Shown: piece after piece, positions 1-7,614 of the stretch
Layout: each line of letters begins with the position of its first letter
Numbering within the stretch: the stretch's first letter is position 1
DNA from: Phycisphaerae bacterium
Lineage (GTDB): Bacteria > Planctomycetota > Phycisphaerae > Sedimentisphaerales > SG8-4
Assembly: GCA_030603035.1 (NCBI GenBank)
Contig: JAUVYQ010000064.1
Span: 1 to 14,641, forward strand
Direction: 5' to 3'
Length of the DNA stretch: 14,641 nucleotides
The notes under the pieces: generated by a model
The model's database searches: none
What the model was told of the DNA's origin: nothing
The model's input: the letters and a program-made list of their open reading frames with translations, nothing else
Position numbers and translations under genes: made by a program

Positions 1-394
1 CGTCGGCGCCACAGTAACAATTTATCACCGGACGGTCCCACGAGCTGCGAACCTTGCCGCTGACTTTGGTTATGATTTCGGTGGCCTGGACGAGTTGCCG
101 ACCTTGGATGCGAAATTGCTCATAAACTGTACCAGTGTCGGAATGTATCCGAATATTGATGCAATGCCTTTCCCGCAGGAATGCTTGAAAAAGGATATGG
201 TGGTCTTTGATACCGTTTATAACCCCGCAGAGACCTTGCTGTTGAAGCAGGCAAAGCAAGCGGGTGAGAAAACAATTGACGGCCTGTCAATGTTCATCAA
301 CCAAGCCCTGGCCCAATTCAAACTCTTCACCGGCCAATCCGCCAACCCCGACCTTATGCGAAAGGTCATTTGCAGTTGCCTCTCTCGCAAGTAA
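1..394 (+). CDS. aroE: Shikimate dehydrogenase, C-terminal part (5' end cut by window edge)
   Basis: Shikimate dehydrogenase reduces 3-dehydroshikimate to shikimate with NADPH in the cytoplasmic pathway to aromatic amino acids. The reading frame is open from base 2, so the gene starts outside the window and about 130 residues remain. These hold the end of the NADP-binding Rossmann domain: a GATVTIYHRT strand near the start, where family members carry the NADPH-phosphate-binding NRT-like motif, then the family signature NCTSVGMYP. The C-terminal block follows, with DTVYNP.ET, a G..TIDGLSMFINQA stretch, and QFKLFTG matching the family's Q..F..WTG element. The stop is TAA at 392-394. An internal TTG at base 95 is in frame but lies in the middle of the conserved fold, so it is not the start. 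In some bacteria aroE is fused behind a type I dehydroquinase (aroDE); that cannot be judged here. Family assignment is secure. Confidence 0.93.
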   Translation, partial: VGATVTIYHRTVPRAANLAADFGYDFGGLDELPTLDAKLLINCTSVGMYPNIDAMPFPQECLKKDMVVFDTVYNPAETLLLKQAKQAGEKTIDGLSMFINQALAQFKLFTGQSANPDLMRKVICSCLSRK

Positions 395-626
395 TGTGTA
401 TAATTCCTTCTCTGATTTAATCGTTGCTCTGCAATAATAATTACTGGTATATTAAAAGCGGCAGAAAGAGAAAATTAACCGCAGAGAACGCAAAGAGCGT
501 AGAGAAAAAACAAGAGTAAAAGAAGATGGATTCCTGCTTCGTCTAAAGCCGGATTCCGTCAAACAGATGCCGGATCTTCGACTTCGACTTCGATTTCGCG
601 GGAATGACATTGAAAGAGATAAGAAT
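395..626. other. Intergenic spacer with repeat debris
   Basis: This 232-base spacer between aroE and the mntA-like gene shows no credible gene. It holds one copy of the 9-base-unit repeat (475-508) and a stretch (about 530-610) that looks like the broken halves of a REP-type hairpin: GATTCCTGCTTCG on one side and TTTCGCGGGAATGACA on the other. Between the halves is a short tandem of the hexamer CTTCGA (about 572-594). No convincing promoter or terminator was seen. Confidence 0.5.
475..508 (+). repeat. Copy of the CGCAGAGAA 9-base-unit repeat family
   Basis: Reads TTAAC followed by three degenerate 9-base units (CGCAGAGAA, CGCAAAGAG, CGTAGAGAA). Relatives occur at 8456-8480, 8568-8603, 8639-8663 and 14381-14422, and inside comEC (6934-7014). 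The family normally begins with TTAACC or TTAGCC, as here. Confidence 0.75.
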
Positions 627-938
627 ATGGCTATTCAGATAGATATATCCAGGGATAAAATCGAGGCGTTCTGTCGACGCAATCATATACGCAGACTTTC
701 GCTTTTCGGCTCTGTGTTGCGTGCTGATTTTGGGCCGGACAGCGATGTGGATGTACTGGTGGAGTTTGAGCAGGGACAGGAACCTGATCTAATGGTTTTG
801 GTCTCGATAGAGAATGAACTGTCCGACATTTTGGGGCATAAGGTAGATATGGTTGAGCGCGAATCGGTCGAGCAAAGCCAGAATTATATCCGGCGGCGGC
901 ATATCCTGCAATCCGTGGAGGCGGTTTATGTGGCGTGA
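627..938 (+). CDS. mntA: MntA-like nucleotidyltransferase antitoxin
   Basis: A 103-residue minimal nucleotidyltransferase of the DNA polymerase beta superfamily. The motif GS-x10-D-x-D is complete (G28, S29, D40, D42), and a third acidic residue, D74 in HKVDMVE, fits the metal-binding triad. Proteins of this type are the antitoxins of HEPN/MNT systems; in the characterised MntA-HepT pair the antitoxin neutralises the toxin by adding AMP to a tyrosine in the toxin's active-site motif. I chose ATG 627, preceded by AAAGAGAT. An upstream in-frame ATG at 567 would add 20 low-complexity residues encoded by repeat DNA (LRLRLRFRG), so it is unlikely. The 3' end overlaps the HEPN gene by 11 bases, indicating translational coupling. 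Family is confident; antitoxin function is inferred from the pairing and intact motifs. Confidence 0.88.
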   Translation: MAIQIDISRDKIEAFCRRNHIRRLSLFGSVLRADFGPDSDVDVLVEFEQGQEPDLMVLVSIENELSDILGHKVDMVERESVEQSQNYIRRRHILQSVEAVYVA

Positions 939-1284
939 TGACGCTTATTTACTGGATATGTTGCTGGCGGCGCGCAAGGTTCAGGACTTTACCCGAAACG
1001 TTACCCGGGAGCAATTTCAGGGCGACGAACTCACGCAGAATGGGGTTATGCGCCAAATCCAAATTATCGGAGAGGCCGCTCGTAAGGTTTCACCCCAGTG
1101 TCAACAGGCACATCCGGAGATACCCTGGGAGGGAATAATCGGTATGCGGAATCGACTCGTTCATGAATACTTCCGCATTATCCCGGAAAGGGTTTGGGAT
1201 GTGGTCGAGAAGGACATACCGGAATTGATTGGACTCATTGAGCTACTTGTGCCGCCTGATGAATCATCGGAGGCCAGGGATTGA
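928..1284 (+). CDS. hepT: HepT-like HEPN-domain ribonuclease toxin
   Basis: A 118-residue helical HEPN-domain protein of the HepT/DUF86 type. The RNase motif R-x4-H-x-Y is intact: R74, H79 and Y81 in the segment RNRLVHEYF, with the usual preceding PWEGIIGM. A helix with IIGEAARKVS (46-55) is also typical of the family. HepT proteins are toxins with RNase activity (tRNA cleavage is described for some members), and the tyrosine is the site AMPylated by MntA. The start ATG at 928 lies inside the end of the upstream antitoxin gene. An earlier in-frame ATG at 853 would add 25 residues from the antitoxin's coding sequence and is rejected. With motifs intact in both partners, the module looks functional rather than degraded. 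It has no obvious link to the flanking aroE and argG genes. Confidence 0.88.
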   Translation: MWRDDAYLLDMLLAARKVQDFTRNVTREQFQGDELTQNGVMRQIQIIGEAARKVSPQCQQAHPEIPWEGIIGMRNRLVHEYFRIIPERVWDVVEKDIPELIGLIELLVPPDESSEARD

Positions 1285-1456
1285 CACAGCTAAAGCCATG
1301 ATGGTGGGGGGCTGTGCCCTCTAAGGTATTGCCATTTCCCAATTTACTTGTTGCTCTGTAGCTAAGTTCCCACTTTTTCTTCCACTTTTGATTGTCTTTG
1401 CTGGAAATTCCTTGTATAATCCGATTTGGTAGTAAAATGTTTTCCGAGGTAAAGAA
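1285..1456. other. Spacer between hepT and argG
   Basis: Contains the argG promoter. Near its start, CACAGC at about 1283 can pair with GCTGTG around 1311, across a loop holding GGTGGGGG. This may be a decayed relative of the GGTGGGGC/GCCCCACC hairpin found twice further right, but the match is poor. No gene is visible on either strand. Confidence 0.4.
1392..1420 (+). promoter_or_regulatory. Probable sigma70 promoter of argG
   Basis: TTGTCT (1392-1397) and a perfect TATAAT (1415-1420) are separated by 17 bases. The predicted transcript would start near 1427, giving a leader of about 30 bases before the argG ATG. No ARG-box-like operator was recognised. Confidence 0.6.
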
Positions 1457-2674
1457 ATGTCTAAGTCTGAAAAAGTTGTTTTGGCGTATAGCGGCGGGCT
1501 GGATACCAGCGTAATCCTGCCGTGGCTTAAAGAGACTTACGGCTATGAGGTAATTGCATTTGCAGCCGACCTCGGCCAGGGCGATGAGCTTACGGGCATA
1601 AAGCAAAAAGCGCTTAAGTCCGGTGCGGCCAAGTGTATAGTCAAGGACCTGCGAAAAGAGTTTGTCGAAGATTACCTCTGGCCGCTGCTCAAATCAGGCG
1701 CCGTTTATGAAAAGGGGTATCTGTTAGGCACGAGTATTGCCCGGCCCTTAATCGCAAAGCATCAGGTCGAAGTCGCTCACGCCGAAGGTGCGACCGCAGT
1801 AGCTCACGGTGCAACCGGCAAAGGCAACGACCAGGTGCGATTCGAATTGACCTATATGGCACTGGACCCGTCACTGAAAATTATCGCTCCCTGGAAAGAC
1901 CCGAAATTCACACTAACCTCTCGTGAAGCAGCCGTCGATTACGCCAAAAAGCACAAAATCCCCATCGAGCAGACAAAGAAGAAAATCTATTCGCGGGACC
2001 GCAACCTCTGGCACATCAGCCACGAAGGAGCCGACCTTGAGGACCCCGCCAATGAGCCGAAAGACGATGTGTTCGTTATCTCTCGGCCGGTCTCGAAAAC
2101 TCCCAACAAGCCGGATTACGTCAAAGTCGGCTTCAACAAAGGAGTGCCGGCAAAACTTGACGGCAAAAAGATAACCGGCGTAAAACTGATTGAGCAATTG
2201 AACCGGCTCGGTGGCAAACACGGCATCGGCCAGCTGGACCTCGTCGAAAATCGACTGGTTGGTATTAAGTCGAGGGGCGTGTACGAGACACCGGGCGGCA
2301 CAATACTTAGAGCCGCTCACAGTCGCCTGGAGACTCTGACGCTTGACAGGGAAACTATGCACTACAAACAGCAGCTCGCTCTAAAATATGCCGAGCTGGT
2401 TTATTACGGCCTGTGGTTTTCCCAGTTGCGAGAGGCGCTTGATGCATTTGTCAATGTTACTCAGCGAAATGTTACCGGCGAAGTTAAAATGAAGCTGTTC
2501 AAGGGACACTGCACACCTGCCGGTGCAAAAAGCCCGAACAGTTTATATCGGACCGATTTGGCAAGCTTTAAGATGGGTGCCGAATATGACCCGACTGACG
2601 CAGCCGGCTTTATACGTTTGTTTGGCTTACCTACAAAAGTCGCTGCTGCGGTCAACAAGAAAACAAAAGTGTAA
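1457..2674 (+). CDS. argG: Argininosuccinate synthase
   Basis: Condenses citrulline and aspartate with ATP to form argininosuccinate, the penultimate step of arginine synthesis, in the cytoplasm. The 405-residue length fits the common (non-E. coli-like, about 400-residue) form. The N-terminal PP-loop nucleotide-binding motif is present as YSGGLDTS (residues 11-18). The conserved [12 protein letters not shown] block, which binds citrulline and aspartate in the family, follows, as do [16 protein letters not shown] and the C-terminal tetramerisation region. ATG at 1457 has a GAGGT Shine-Dalgarno sequence at 1446-1450. The gene stands alone with its own promoter; no other arginine genes are in the window. 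Nothing is truncated or altered. Identification is essentially certain. Confidence 0.98.
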   Translation: MSKSEKVVLAYSGGLDTSVILPWLKETYGYEVIAFAADLGQGDELTGIKQKALKSGAAKCIVKDLRKEFVEDYLWPLLKSGAVYEKGYLLGTSIARPLIAKHQVEVAHAEGATAVAHGATGKGNDQVRFELTYMALDPSLKIIAPWKDPKFTLTSREAAVDYAKKHKIPIEQTKKKIYSRDRNLWHISHEGADLEDPANEPKDDVFVISRPVSKTPNKPDYVKVGFNKGVPAKLDGKKITGVKLIEQLNRLGGKHGIGQLDLVENRLVGIKSRGVYETPGGTILRAAHSRLETLTLDRETMHYKQQLALKYAELVYYGLWFSQLREALDAFVNVTQRNVTGEVKMKLFKGHCTPAGAKSPNSLYRTDLASFKMGAEYDPTDAAGFIRLFGLPTKVAAAVNKKTKV

Positions 2675-2774
2675 AGCGAAAACCGAAAAGTTGTAATTGA
2701 GAAGCCAAAACTTTTGAATTTTACGCTGTGGTTTTGAGTTTTTCGTTTTAAGTTTTCAGTTGCAAGGAGGCATC
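2675..2774. repeat. A/T-rich degenerate repeat spacer upstream of the prepilin peptidase gene
   Basis: Read on the minus strand, this spacer is a run of variants of an AAAACTCAAAACTTAAAAC-like motif: AACTGAAAAC, TTAAAACGAAAAAC, CTCAAAACC, then TTCAAAAG. It resembles the other low-complexity, short-unit spacers here but in a distinct A/T-rich family. AAAAGTT...AACTTTT could form a weak 7-bp stem; it is too weak to call an argG terminator. Confidence 0.45.
2764..2770 (+). promoter_or_regulatory. Strong Shine-Dalgarno that decides the GTG start
   Basis: AAGGAGG ends four bases before the GTG at 2775. An in-frame TTG at 2760 lies upstream of this site and so cannot use it; translation from GTG 2775 is therefore preferred. 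Confidence 0.75.
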
Positions 2775-3959
2775 GTGGCAGTACCGGATTGGATTTGGTT
2801 TGTCTTTATTTTTGCGTTTGGCTGCTGTATAGGCAGCTTCCTGAACGTTGTCATCTATCGCTTACCTCGCGACAAGTCTTTAATAACTCCACCTTCTGCC
2901 TGTCCTGCGTGTGGTAAGCACATTCGTTTTTATGACAATATACCGCTAATTTCGTGGCTGCTTTTGGGCCGAAAATGCCGGTATTGCAATGCCCCGGTCT
3001 CGCCGCGTTATTTTGTTATTGAGCTTCTAACCGGCCTGGTTTTCCTCGGCCTTTTTATTTTGTATTTTCGCACCGATTTGTGTCCTGGTATGCCGTCGTT
3101 TCTGGATGGCGGCTGGTTTATTTATCTTCTTCACATTATTCTGTTGGCTGCCTTCATTGCCGCTTCAGCGATTGATTTGGAATTATGGGTCATCCCACTG
3201 TCTATCTGCTGGTTCGTTACCGCGGTGGGGCTGCTCGGCTCAGCCCTCGGTGGTTACGCAGTTGACGCCGCAACGATTCGTCACCGTTTCCTGCTGCCCT
3301 CCACCTCGACCGTTTTTTTCAGAGAAGCTACGGTTGCCTCGCTGGCCGTCGGCGCTGCGATAGGACTGGCCATATCCTGGATACTTCTGGCAACTGGTTT
3401 AATTAAAAGAAGTTACGAAGCCGCTGATTCTCAAAACTCACCCGATAAGCCTGAAAAACTAACAGAGCCGCAGTTTAATCATCGCCTGGAGGTCTGCAGG
3501 GAAATCATCTTTTTACTGCCGATTATCTTCTGCTCACTGGCCGCTTACTGGATTGGCCGAAAAAGTTCTCTAATACAGTCCTTAGATTTCTCACAACACC
3601 CTGTCATTGCAGGACTTCTGGGCAGTCTGTGGGGCTATTTTGTGGGCTGTGGCGTTGTCTGGGCCACCCGCATCTTTGGCACCCTGGCCTTTGGGAAGGA
3701 GGCAATGGGGCTCGGCGATGTGCATTTAATGGGTGCCGCAGGGGCGGTAATAGGCCCGATTTTCGTGGTCGTGGCATTTTTTATTGCACCATTTTTCGGC
3801 CTGGCCTGGGCCGGCTCCCAGATGTTTTTTAAAAAAACTCGACAAATTCCTTACGGTCCCTTCTTGTCTTTGGGTATATTTGCTGTTATGATTTTACACG
3901 ACAGGATTTATTCATTGATTATTGACTATTTACTGTTTACTATGTATTATTGGTTCTGA
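2775..3959 (+). CDS. Type IV prepilin peptidase / N-methyltransferase (A24 family)
   Basis: A membrane aspartic peptidase of the PilD/TadV-GspO group. It cleaves the leader of type IV prepilins or type II secretion pseudopilins and usually methylates the new N-terminus. The 394-residue protein opens with a hydrophobic helix and GSFLNVVIYRLPR (20-32), typical of the N-terminal domain (DiS_P_DiS type). A zinc-binding four-Cys set follows (C43, C46, C68, C71) with the usual FYDNIPLISWLLL between the pairs. Both catalytic aspartates are present: D134 in SAIDLELWVIP and D315 in GLGDVHLMGAAGA. It is about 100-120 residues longer than typical; the extra length lies between the two aspartates and includes a hydrophilic loop (YEAADSQNSPDKPEKLTEP). 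No pilin genes are adjacent. Together with ComEC nearby this is compatible with natural transformation, which is inference. Confidence 0.92.
   Translation: MAVPDWIWFVFIFAFGCCIGSFLNVVIYRLPRDKSLITPPSACPACGKHIRFYDNIPLISWLLLGRKCRYCNAPVSPRYFVIELLTGLVFLGLFILYFRTDLCPGMPSFLDGGWFIYLLHIILLAAFIAASAIDLELWVIPLSICWFVTAVGLLGSALGGYAVDAATIRHRFLLPSTSTVFFREATVASLAVGAAIGLAISWILLATGLIKRSYEAADSQNSPDKPEKLTEPQFNHRLEVCREIIFLLPIIFCSLAAYWIGRKSSLIQSLDFSQHPVIAGLLGSLWGYFVGCGVVWATRIFGTLAFGKEAMGLGDVHLMGAAGAVIGPIFVVVAFFIAPFFGLAWAGSQMFFKKTRQIPYGPFLSLGIFAVMILHDRIYSLIIDYLLFTMYYWF
3922..3950 (+). promoter_or_regulatory. Probable promoter of the OmpA-domain lipoprotein gene, inside the peptidase 3' end
   Basis: TTGACT (3922-3927) and TATTAT (3945-3950) are 17 bases apart, one mismatch each from the sigma70 consensus. 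The predicted start point is near the peptidase stop codon, giving a leader of about 50 bases. It implies the lipoprotein gene is transcribed independently of the peptidase gene. Confidence 0.6.
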
Positions 3960-3995
3960 GTTTTTTCGATATTTAATTTTCAATTGTCAATTAAG

Positions 3996-4002
3996 AAAGG
4001 AG
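3996..4002 (+). promoter_or_regulatory. Shine-Dalgarno of the lipoprotein gene
   Basis: AAAGGAG lies 7 bases before ATG 4010, one of the strongest ribosome-binding sites in the window. This fits an abundant envelope lipoprotein. Confidence 0.75.
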
Positions 4003-4009
4003 ATGTCAA

Positions 4010-4681
4010 ATGCAGGATGCTATTCAAAATTTAAGATTCAAATGTCTTTTGCTACTTGGTCTTGTATCAATTTTTCTGCTTACCGGCTGCACCAATTGGA
4101 AGAAGAGATATGAAGCCCTGAATGTGGAGCATCAGAATCTAAAGGGCCGGTTCGAGTTCGAAAGGTCGGAAAAGGGCCGACTCGCTGACCGGATTTCGCA
4201 GGACCAGCTAACAATCCAGGAGCTCCAGAGACAGATTGCCGAAGGTCAAAGTGCAGCCAAAGCCAGCGGTTTCGAGGGCGATGTTAGATTTGACCCTTCT
4301 GCCGGAACAATTACGGTAACGCTTCCGAATGCAATACTCTTTGATTCGGGCAAAGCGACGCTCAAGAAAAGAACCAGCACTGAGCTTAACAATATTCGGT
4401 CGGTATTACGGCAGCAGAGGTATTCTGACAAACAGATAGACGTTGTCGGCCATACCGATTCCGACCCTATCAAAAAATCAAAATGGAAGGACAACCTTGA
4501 ACTTTCTTCTCAACGTGCTCTCACCGTCGTTAGATACCTTATCGACCGCGGCGTTGATGAAAAAAGGGTCCGGGCAGTCGGCTGTGGAGCCGCCATACCC
4601 AGAGACTCAAATGCCACCGCCAGCGGTAAAGCGAGAAACCGCAGAGTTGAAATCGTTGTTTATATGAGGGGGACTGGCTGA
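4010..4681 (+). CDS. OmpA/Pal-family peptidoglycan-binding lipoprotein
   Basis: A 223-residue exported lipoprotein. A basic N-region (R9, K11) and hydrophobic core lead to the lipobox LLTGC, with C27 as the predicted lipidated residue. Residues about 30-80 are charged and heptad-like (coiled coil). From about 92 to 220 it is an OmpA-like domain: FDPSAGTITVTLPNAILFDSGKA, VVGHTDSD (145-152), the LS.QRA.TVV..L block, V.AVGCGAAIP, and the final GKARNRRVEIVV. The TD and RRVEI positions match residues that hold diaminopimelate in the family. It is likely anchored in the outer membrane and tethered to peptidoglycan, implying a Gram-negative-type envelope. No tol genes are adjacent, so calling it Pal itself is not justified. 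It converges with comEC, with only 12 bases between the two stop codons. Confidence 0.9.
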   Translation: MQDAIQNLRFKCLLLLGLVSIFLLTGCTNWKKRYEALNVEHQNLKGRFEFERSEKGRLADRISQDQLTIQELQRQIAEGQSAAKASGFEGDVRFDPSAGTITVTLPNAILFDSGKATLKKRTSTELNNIRSVLRQQRYSDKQIDVVGHTDSDPIKKSKWKDNLELSSQRALTVVRYLIDRGVDEKRVRAVGCGAAIPRDSNATASGKARNRRVEIVVYMRGTG

Positions 4682-4693
4682 ACGCACTCCCGC

Positions 4694-7414
4694 TTAATTG
4701 GTGCTGGGCAAAATGGGAACCCTTGCAAATGTTGCGGTTTGTATCGTGCCGTCTTTGCTGACGCAAACAGTGATAGCTCCATCCCTAACTGTATAGAACG
4801 ACTTTGCCTTGCTTACTCTTTTGCTTGTCTGTTGTCTTTCGTATTGCCTCAGACCGCAGCTGCATATCAAAATGTCCGCCTCAAGGCTTTCGAGGAACCC
4901 GGCCTCCAACGTTTTGGTTGAGCCGTGATGAGGGACAACGACAACGTCGGCTTTTAGATTTGGATACATTCGCAGAAGCTCTCTTTGTGCAAATTCTTCG
5001 ATGTCGGAACATAAAAGTATTTTGGTGCCGGCAAATTCAATCAACGAGACCACTGATTTGTCATTATCGTCCAATTCTTCATTCTCACATATCTGTTCGC
5101 TCGGCCAGAGGATTTTTATTTTTGCTCTACTGCCTGAATTTAAGTTTTTACCCAGGCGTTGTATTTTATGACCTTTTTCGAGCAGTCGTTCCTTGAGAAA
5201 CTTTGCTGTGCCCCACTCATCTGTCTTGCTAAAAAAGGCAGGATTGGCATAAACATCCTCGACTTTGCAGTGCTCGACAATCTCAGGTATGCCGTTGATA
5301 TGGTCTATATCATTATGGCTTATGATAATTGCATCGATTTTATTTATTCCGCTGTAGTCCAAAAAGGCCGCTACGGCTCGTCTGCCGATATCACTTTTGT
5401 GCATTGAGCCTGCATCAAACAAAACGTTGGCCTTGCCCGGAAGCTGGGCCAGTATTGCCTGGCCGTGGCTGACATCAAGGCAGGTGATGATTAAATTGTC
5501 CCGATGTGTCCTTTGCCATTTTGTAACGCCTAATAAAACAATTATTGTAAGAGCCATCACTGTGCATATAGCTTTCTTTAGTAAGGGGCGCCGAAAATAA
5601 GCAAAGCCGGCAAAAAGAATAAAACCGTAGTACAAGATTATTGGTGTAAGCGGTACGTGACCAATAAGTATTTCTGATATATCCAAACTTGCAATAAACT
5701 TTACGAGGAGAATCAGGAAATCGGCCAATCCTGTTACTATTACGCCCAGCACTGCCGCTGCACTCGGCAGCAGTAAAGACAGAATTATTTTCAAATATCC
5801 AACAGTCAAAATCAGAGCCACCGGTAGAAAAACAACTGCCGCCCAGATACATGTAACGGGGTTAATTGTGTAAAAGTGATACAGCAAAATGCCTGCACCG
5901 GCCATCCACGCTGTAAGGCTTGTAGAAAATAATCTCAATAAATATGGCCCCGGCCTCGAAATTATGCGGTAAAATGGCCTTGTCTTTGGAGCTTTTTTAC
6001 GCCAAGGCCAATTTGTTATTTTTTCATATAGAAAGAAGTGGATTCGCCTGCAAAAAAGCACAAGTCCAAGCACCGATGCAAACGATAATTGCCAGCCGGC
6101 CTCGAACAAATTCGTCGGCCTTATGAGTAAGAGAATTATTGCTGCTAATGATAATGTATTGAGGGAATTGAAACGCCGCCGAAACAAAAATGATGCGCAG
6201 AAAACCCAACCGATAATAGCCGCCCTTACGGTAGGCGCTCTTGGTGGGACAATCAACAGAAAAACAACTATCGCAATTATACAGACAGTCGCCCGGGCAC
6301 GCTTCATTAAACCTGCTGTTTTGCAAAGCCACCAGATAATCCCTATTAAAATTCCCAGATGCAGTCCGGAAAGACTGATAAAGTGCAGCAGACCCGTTTT
6401 ACGAAAGGCCATATAAGTCTCACTGTCGATATTTCGTCTGTAGCCCAATAGCAATGCTTCAAGCAGGCCTCGGCTTCTCTCTTCCAGTGACAGATTACCT
6501 ACTAATGCTTGCATTGCTGTTTTCCTTAGTTGTCTCTTTATTTTTGTGAAGATACCCCTACGATGATTTTCCAACAATTCAATGCCCTCTCCTGATTTAA
6601 TGGACGCTGCAATAAAAACATTTTTCCGCGCCAGATACTCGGCTGTATTGAATTGGCCCGGATTAGTGGGCTCTTTGAATCTGTCCAGCCAGCAGTATGC
6701 CTGTATGTAATCGCCCGCTTTCAAGTCCAGGACAGATTCGGCAACCTGCACTCGCACCGTCCCGCTTGCCTCTGTCCAGCCGTCGATAGTTTTTACTTCC
6801 TTGATATTAAGGTAAAAACTACTGCTCGGATCAGTGTATCTAAACTTCACAAATTCCCAGTCCCGATTATTATTGATATACGGCTCAGTAACAATTAGCC
6901 CACGAATCGTCGCCAGTTTGCGCTCATTTTCTTTTACCGCTGAGTTCACAGAGGCCGCTGAATTCAACTTTAATTCTTTCTCTGCGTTCTCTGTGTCCTC
7001 TGTGGCTAATCCTTTTTCGTTACCAACGAAATTACGGATGTCATTGGGCCTCGGCTGATAATAGCTTGTCAGCCGAATCGCACCAAGACAGGCAAAGCAG
7101 GCCAGAGCCAGGTACGCCGTGGCGTATTGGTAATTGGTGAATGGTAAATGGTGATTGGTAAATGGTACTTGGTGATTGGTAGAGGAAGACTGTTGGATGA
7201 TAAACAAGAAAACGGCTGCTGCTGTCAGCGAAGCAAGCAGTATTAACCAGATTGAGACTGATAAACCGAGTGTGCTTTGGAGCAGTATCCCTGCGATTAA
7301 ACCTACAATTACAAACAGTAGGGGGGCTGTGCTTATAATTTGCTTATGAGAATTTGCAAGGCCCCCGGCGAGCTGCTTATCAATCAGTTCTAATTTTCGC
7401 TGTATGTCGTCCAT
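4694..7414 (-). CDS. comEC: ComEC/Rec2-type DNA-uptake channel protein
   Basis: A 906-residue polytopic inner-membrane protein that forms the channel for single-stranded DNA entry in natural transformation. Order: two N-terminal membrane helices (about 30-75); a DUF4131-like soluble domain (about 165-285) with P.NPGQFN..EYLA; the Competence domain with SLSGLHLG (347-354), PPRAPTVRAAIIGW and many helices to about 645; then a metallo-beta-lactamase-like domain with ISHNDIDHINGI (near 700) and VVPHHGS (826-832). ATG 7414 is the only suitable Met before the first helix, but it lacks a Shine-Dalgarno, and repeat sequence runs to the start codon. Two stretches are foreign to the family: residues 78-97, encoded by eight 7-base tandem units, and 132-165, encoded by intergenic-type repeats. 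Both sit in loops and preserve the frame. Family identification is secure; whether the variant is active is unknown. Confidence 0.94.
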   Translation of the reverse strand: MDDIQRKLELIDKQLAGGLANSHKQIISTAPLLFVIVGLIAGILLQSTLGLSVSIWLILLASLTAAAVFLFIIQQSSSTNHQVPFTNHHLPFTNYQYATAYLALACFACLGAIRLTSYYQPRPNDIRNFVGNEKGLATEDTENAEKELKLNSAASVNSAVKENERKLATIRGLIVTEPYINNNRDWEFVKFRYTDPSSSFYLNIKEVKTIDGWTEASGTVRVQVAESVLDLKAGDYIQAYCWLDRFKEPTNPGQFNTAEYLARKNVFIAASIKSGEGIELLENHRRGIFTKIKRQLRKTAMQALVGNLSLEERSRGLLEALLLGYRRNIDSETYMAFRKTGLLHFISLSGLHLGILIGIIWWLCKTAGLMKRARATVCIIAIVVFLLIVPPRAPTVRAAIIGWVFCASFLFRRRFNSLNTLSLAAIILLLIRPTNLFEAGWQLSFASVLGLVLFCRRIHFFLYEKITNWPWRKKAPKTRPFYRIISRPGPYLLRLFSTSLTAWMAGAGILLYHFYTINPVTCIWAAVVFLPVALILTVGYLKIILSLLLPSAAAVLGVIVTGLADFLILLVKFIASLDISEILIGHVPLTPIILYYGFILFAGFAYFRRPLLKKAICTVMALTIIVLLGVTKWQRTHRDNLIITCLDVSHGQAILAQLPGKANVLFDAGSMHKSDIGRRAVAAFLDYSGINKIDAIIISHNDIDHINGIPEIVEHCKVEDVYANPAFFSKTDEWGTAKFLKERLLEKGHKIQRLGKNLNSGSRAKIKILWPSEQICENEELDDNDKSVVSLIEFAGTKILLCSDIEEFAQRELLRMYPNLKADVVVVPHHGSTKTLEAGFLESLEADILICSCGLRQYERQQTSKRVSKAKSFYTVRDGAITVCVSKDGTIQTATFARVPILPSTN
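6934..7014. repeat. Two oppositely oriented 9-base-unit repeats inside comEC
   Basis: On the minus strand, 7014-6976 reads GGATTAGCCACAGAGG, then CACAGAGAA and CGCAGAGAA: the same family as the spacer copies. On the plus strand, 6934-6965 reads TTACCGCTGAGTTCACAGAG then GCCGCTGAATTC, a decayed copy in the opposite orientation. The pair gives an inverted repeat (CACAGAGG/CCTCTGTG). The translated product is a polar stretch of T-E-D, T-E-N, A-E-K triplets and more, within a linker of ComEC. Because the unit is 9 bases, units can be gained or lost without shifting frame. Confidence 0.8.
7125..7180 (-). repeat. Eight tandem 7-base units inside comEC
   Basis: On the minus strand the units from 7180 down are ACCAATC, ACCAAGT, ACCATTT, ACCAATC, ACCATTT, ACCATTC, ACCAATT and ACCAATA (56 bases, consensus ACCAWTY). 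They encode a Thr/Asn/His/Phe/Pro-rich loop (about residues 79-97) between membrane segments. A change of one 7-base unit would shift the comEC frame. Confidence 0.85.
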
Positions 7415-7462
7415 AACAAAACAGACTACAGACTCAAGACCCAGGACTCAAGACTAATTTTG
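7410..7462. repeat. 53-base direct repeat, left copy (flanks vapBC)
   Basis: Begins TCCATAACAAAACAGACTAC and continues with two GACTCAAGAC-like units to TAATTTTG at 7462. It matches 8209-8261 at 48 of 53 positions with no gaps. The left end includes the comEC start codon (CAT at 7412-7414). Confidence 0.85.
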
Positions 7463-7585
7463 AGGCCCAAAAGGGGTAAATCTTGACATTCTTTGAAAGA
7501 TTGACTAATTTTATCAAAAGTGAATGCGGACGTCGTAGATTCAAGGGGTTAATCAAGACATCTGGCTCAAAAAAACAAAAAGCTC

Positions 7586-7614
7586 TTGACAAATATGCAT
7601 ATATTGTGCATAAT
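7586..7614 (+). promoter_or_regulatory. Sigma70 promoter of vapBC
   Basis: A perfect TTGACA (7586-7591) and CATAAT (7609-7614) are separated by 17 bases. Transcription would begin near 7621, leaving about 27 bases to the vapB ATG with its AAGGA Shine-Dalgarno at 7636-7640. Confidence 0.7.

Noticed and set aside
2760..2774. TTG start for the prepilin peptidase
   Set aside because: It lies upstream of AAGGAGG, which fits GTG 2775 instead; the extra residues are not part of the conserved N-terminus.
7483..7511. Second vapBC or spacer promoter at TTGACA 7483-7488
   Set aside because: The hexamer at the right distance (TAATTT) matches TATAAT at only three positions, and a much better promoter lies 100 bases downstream.
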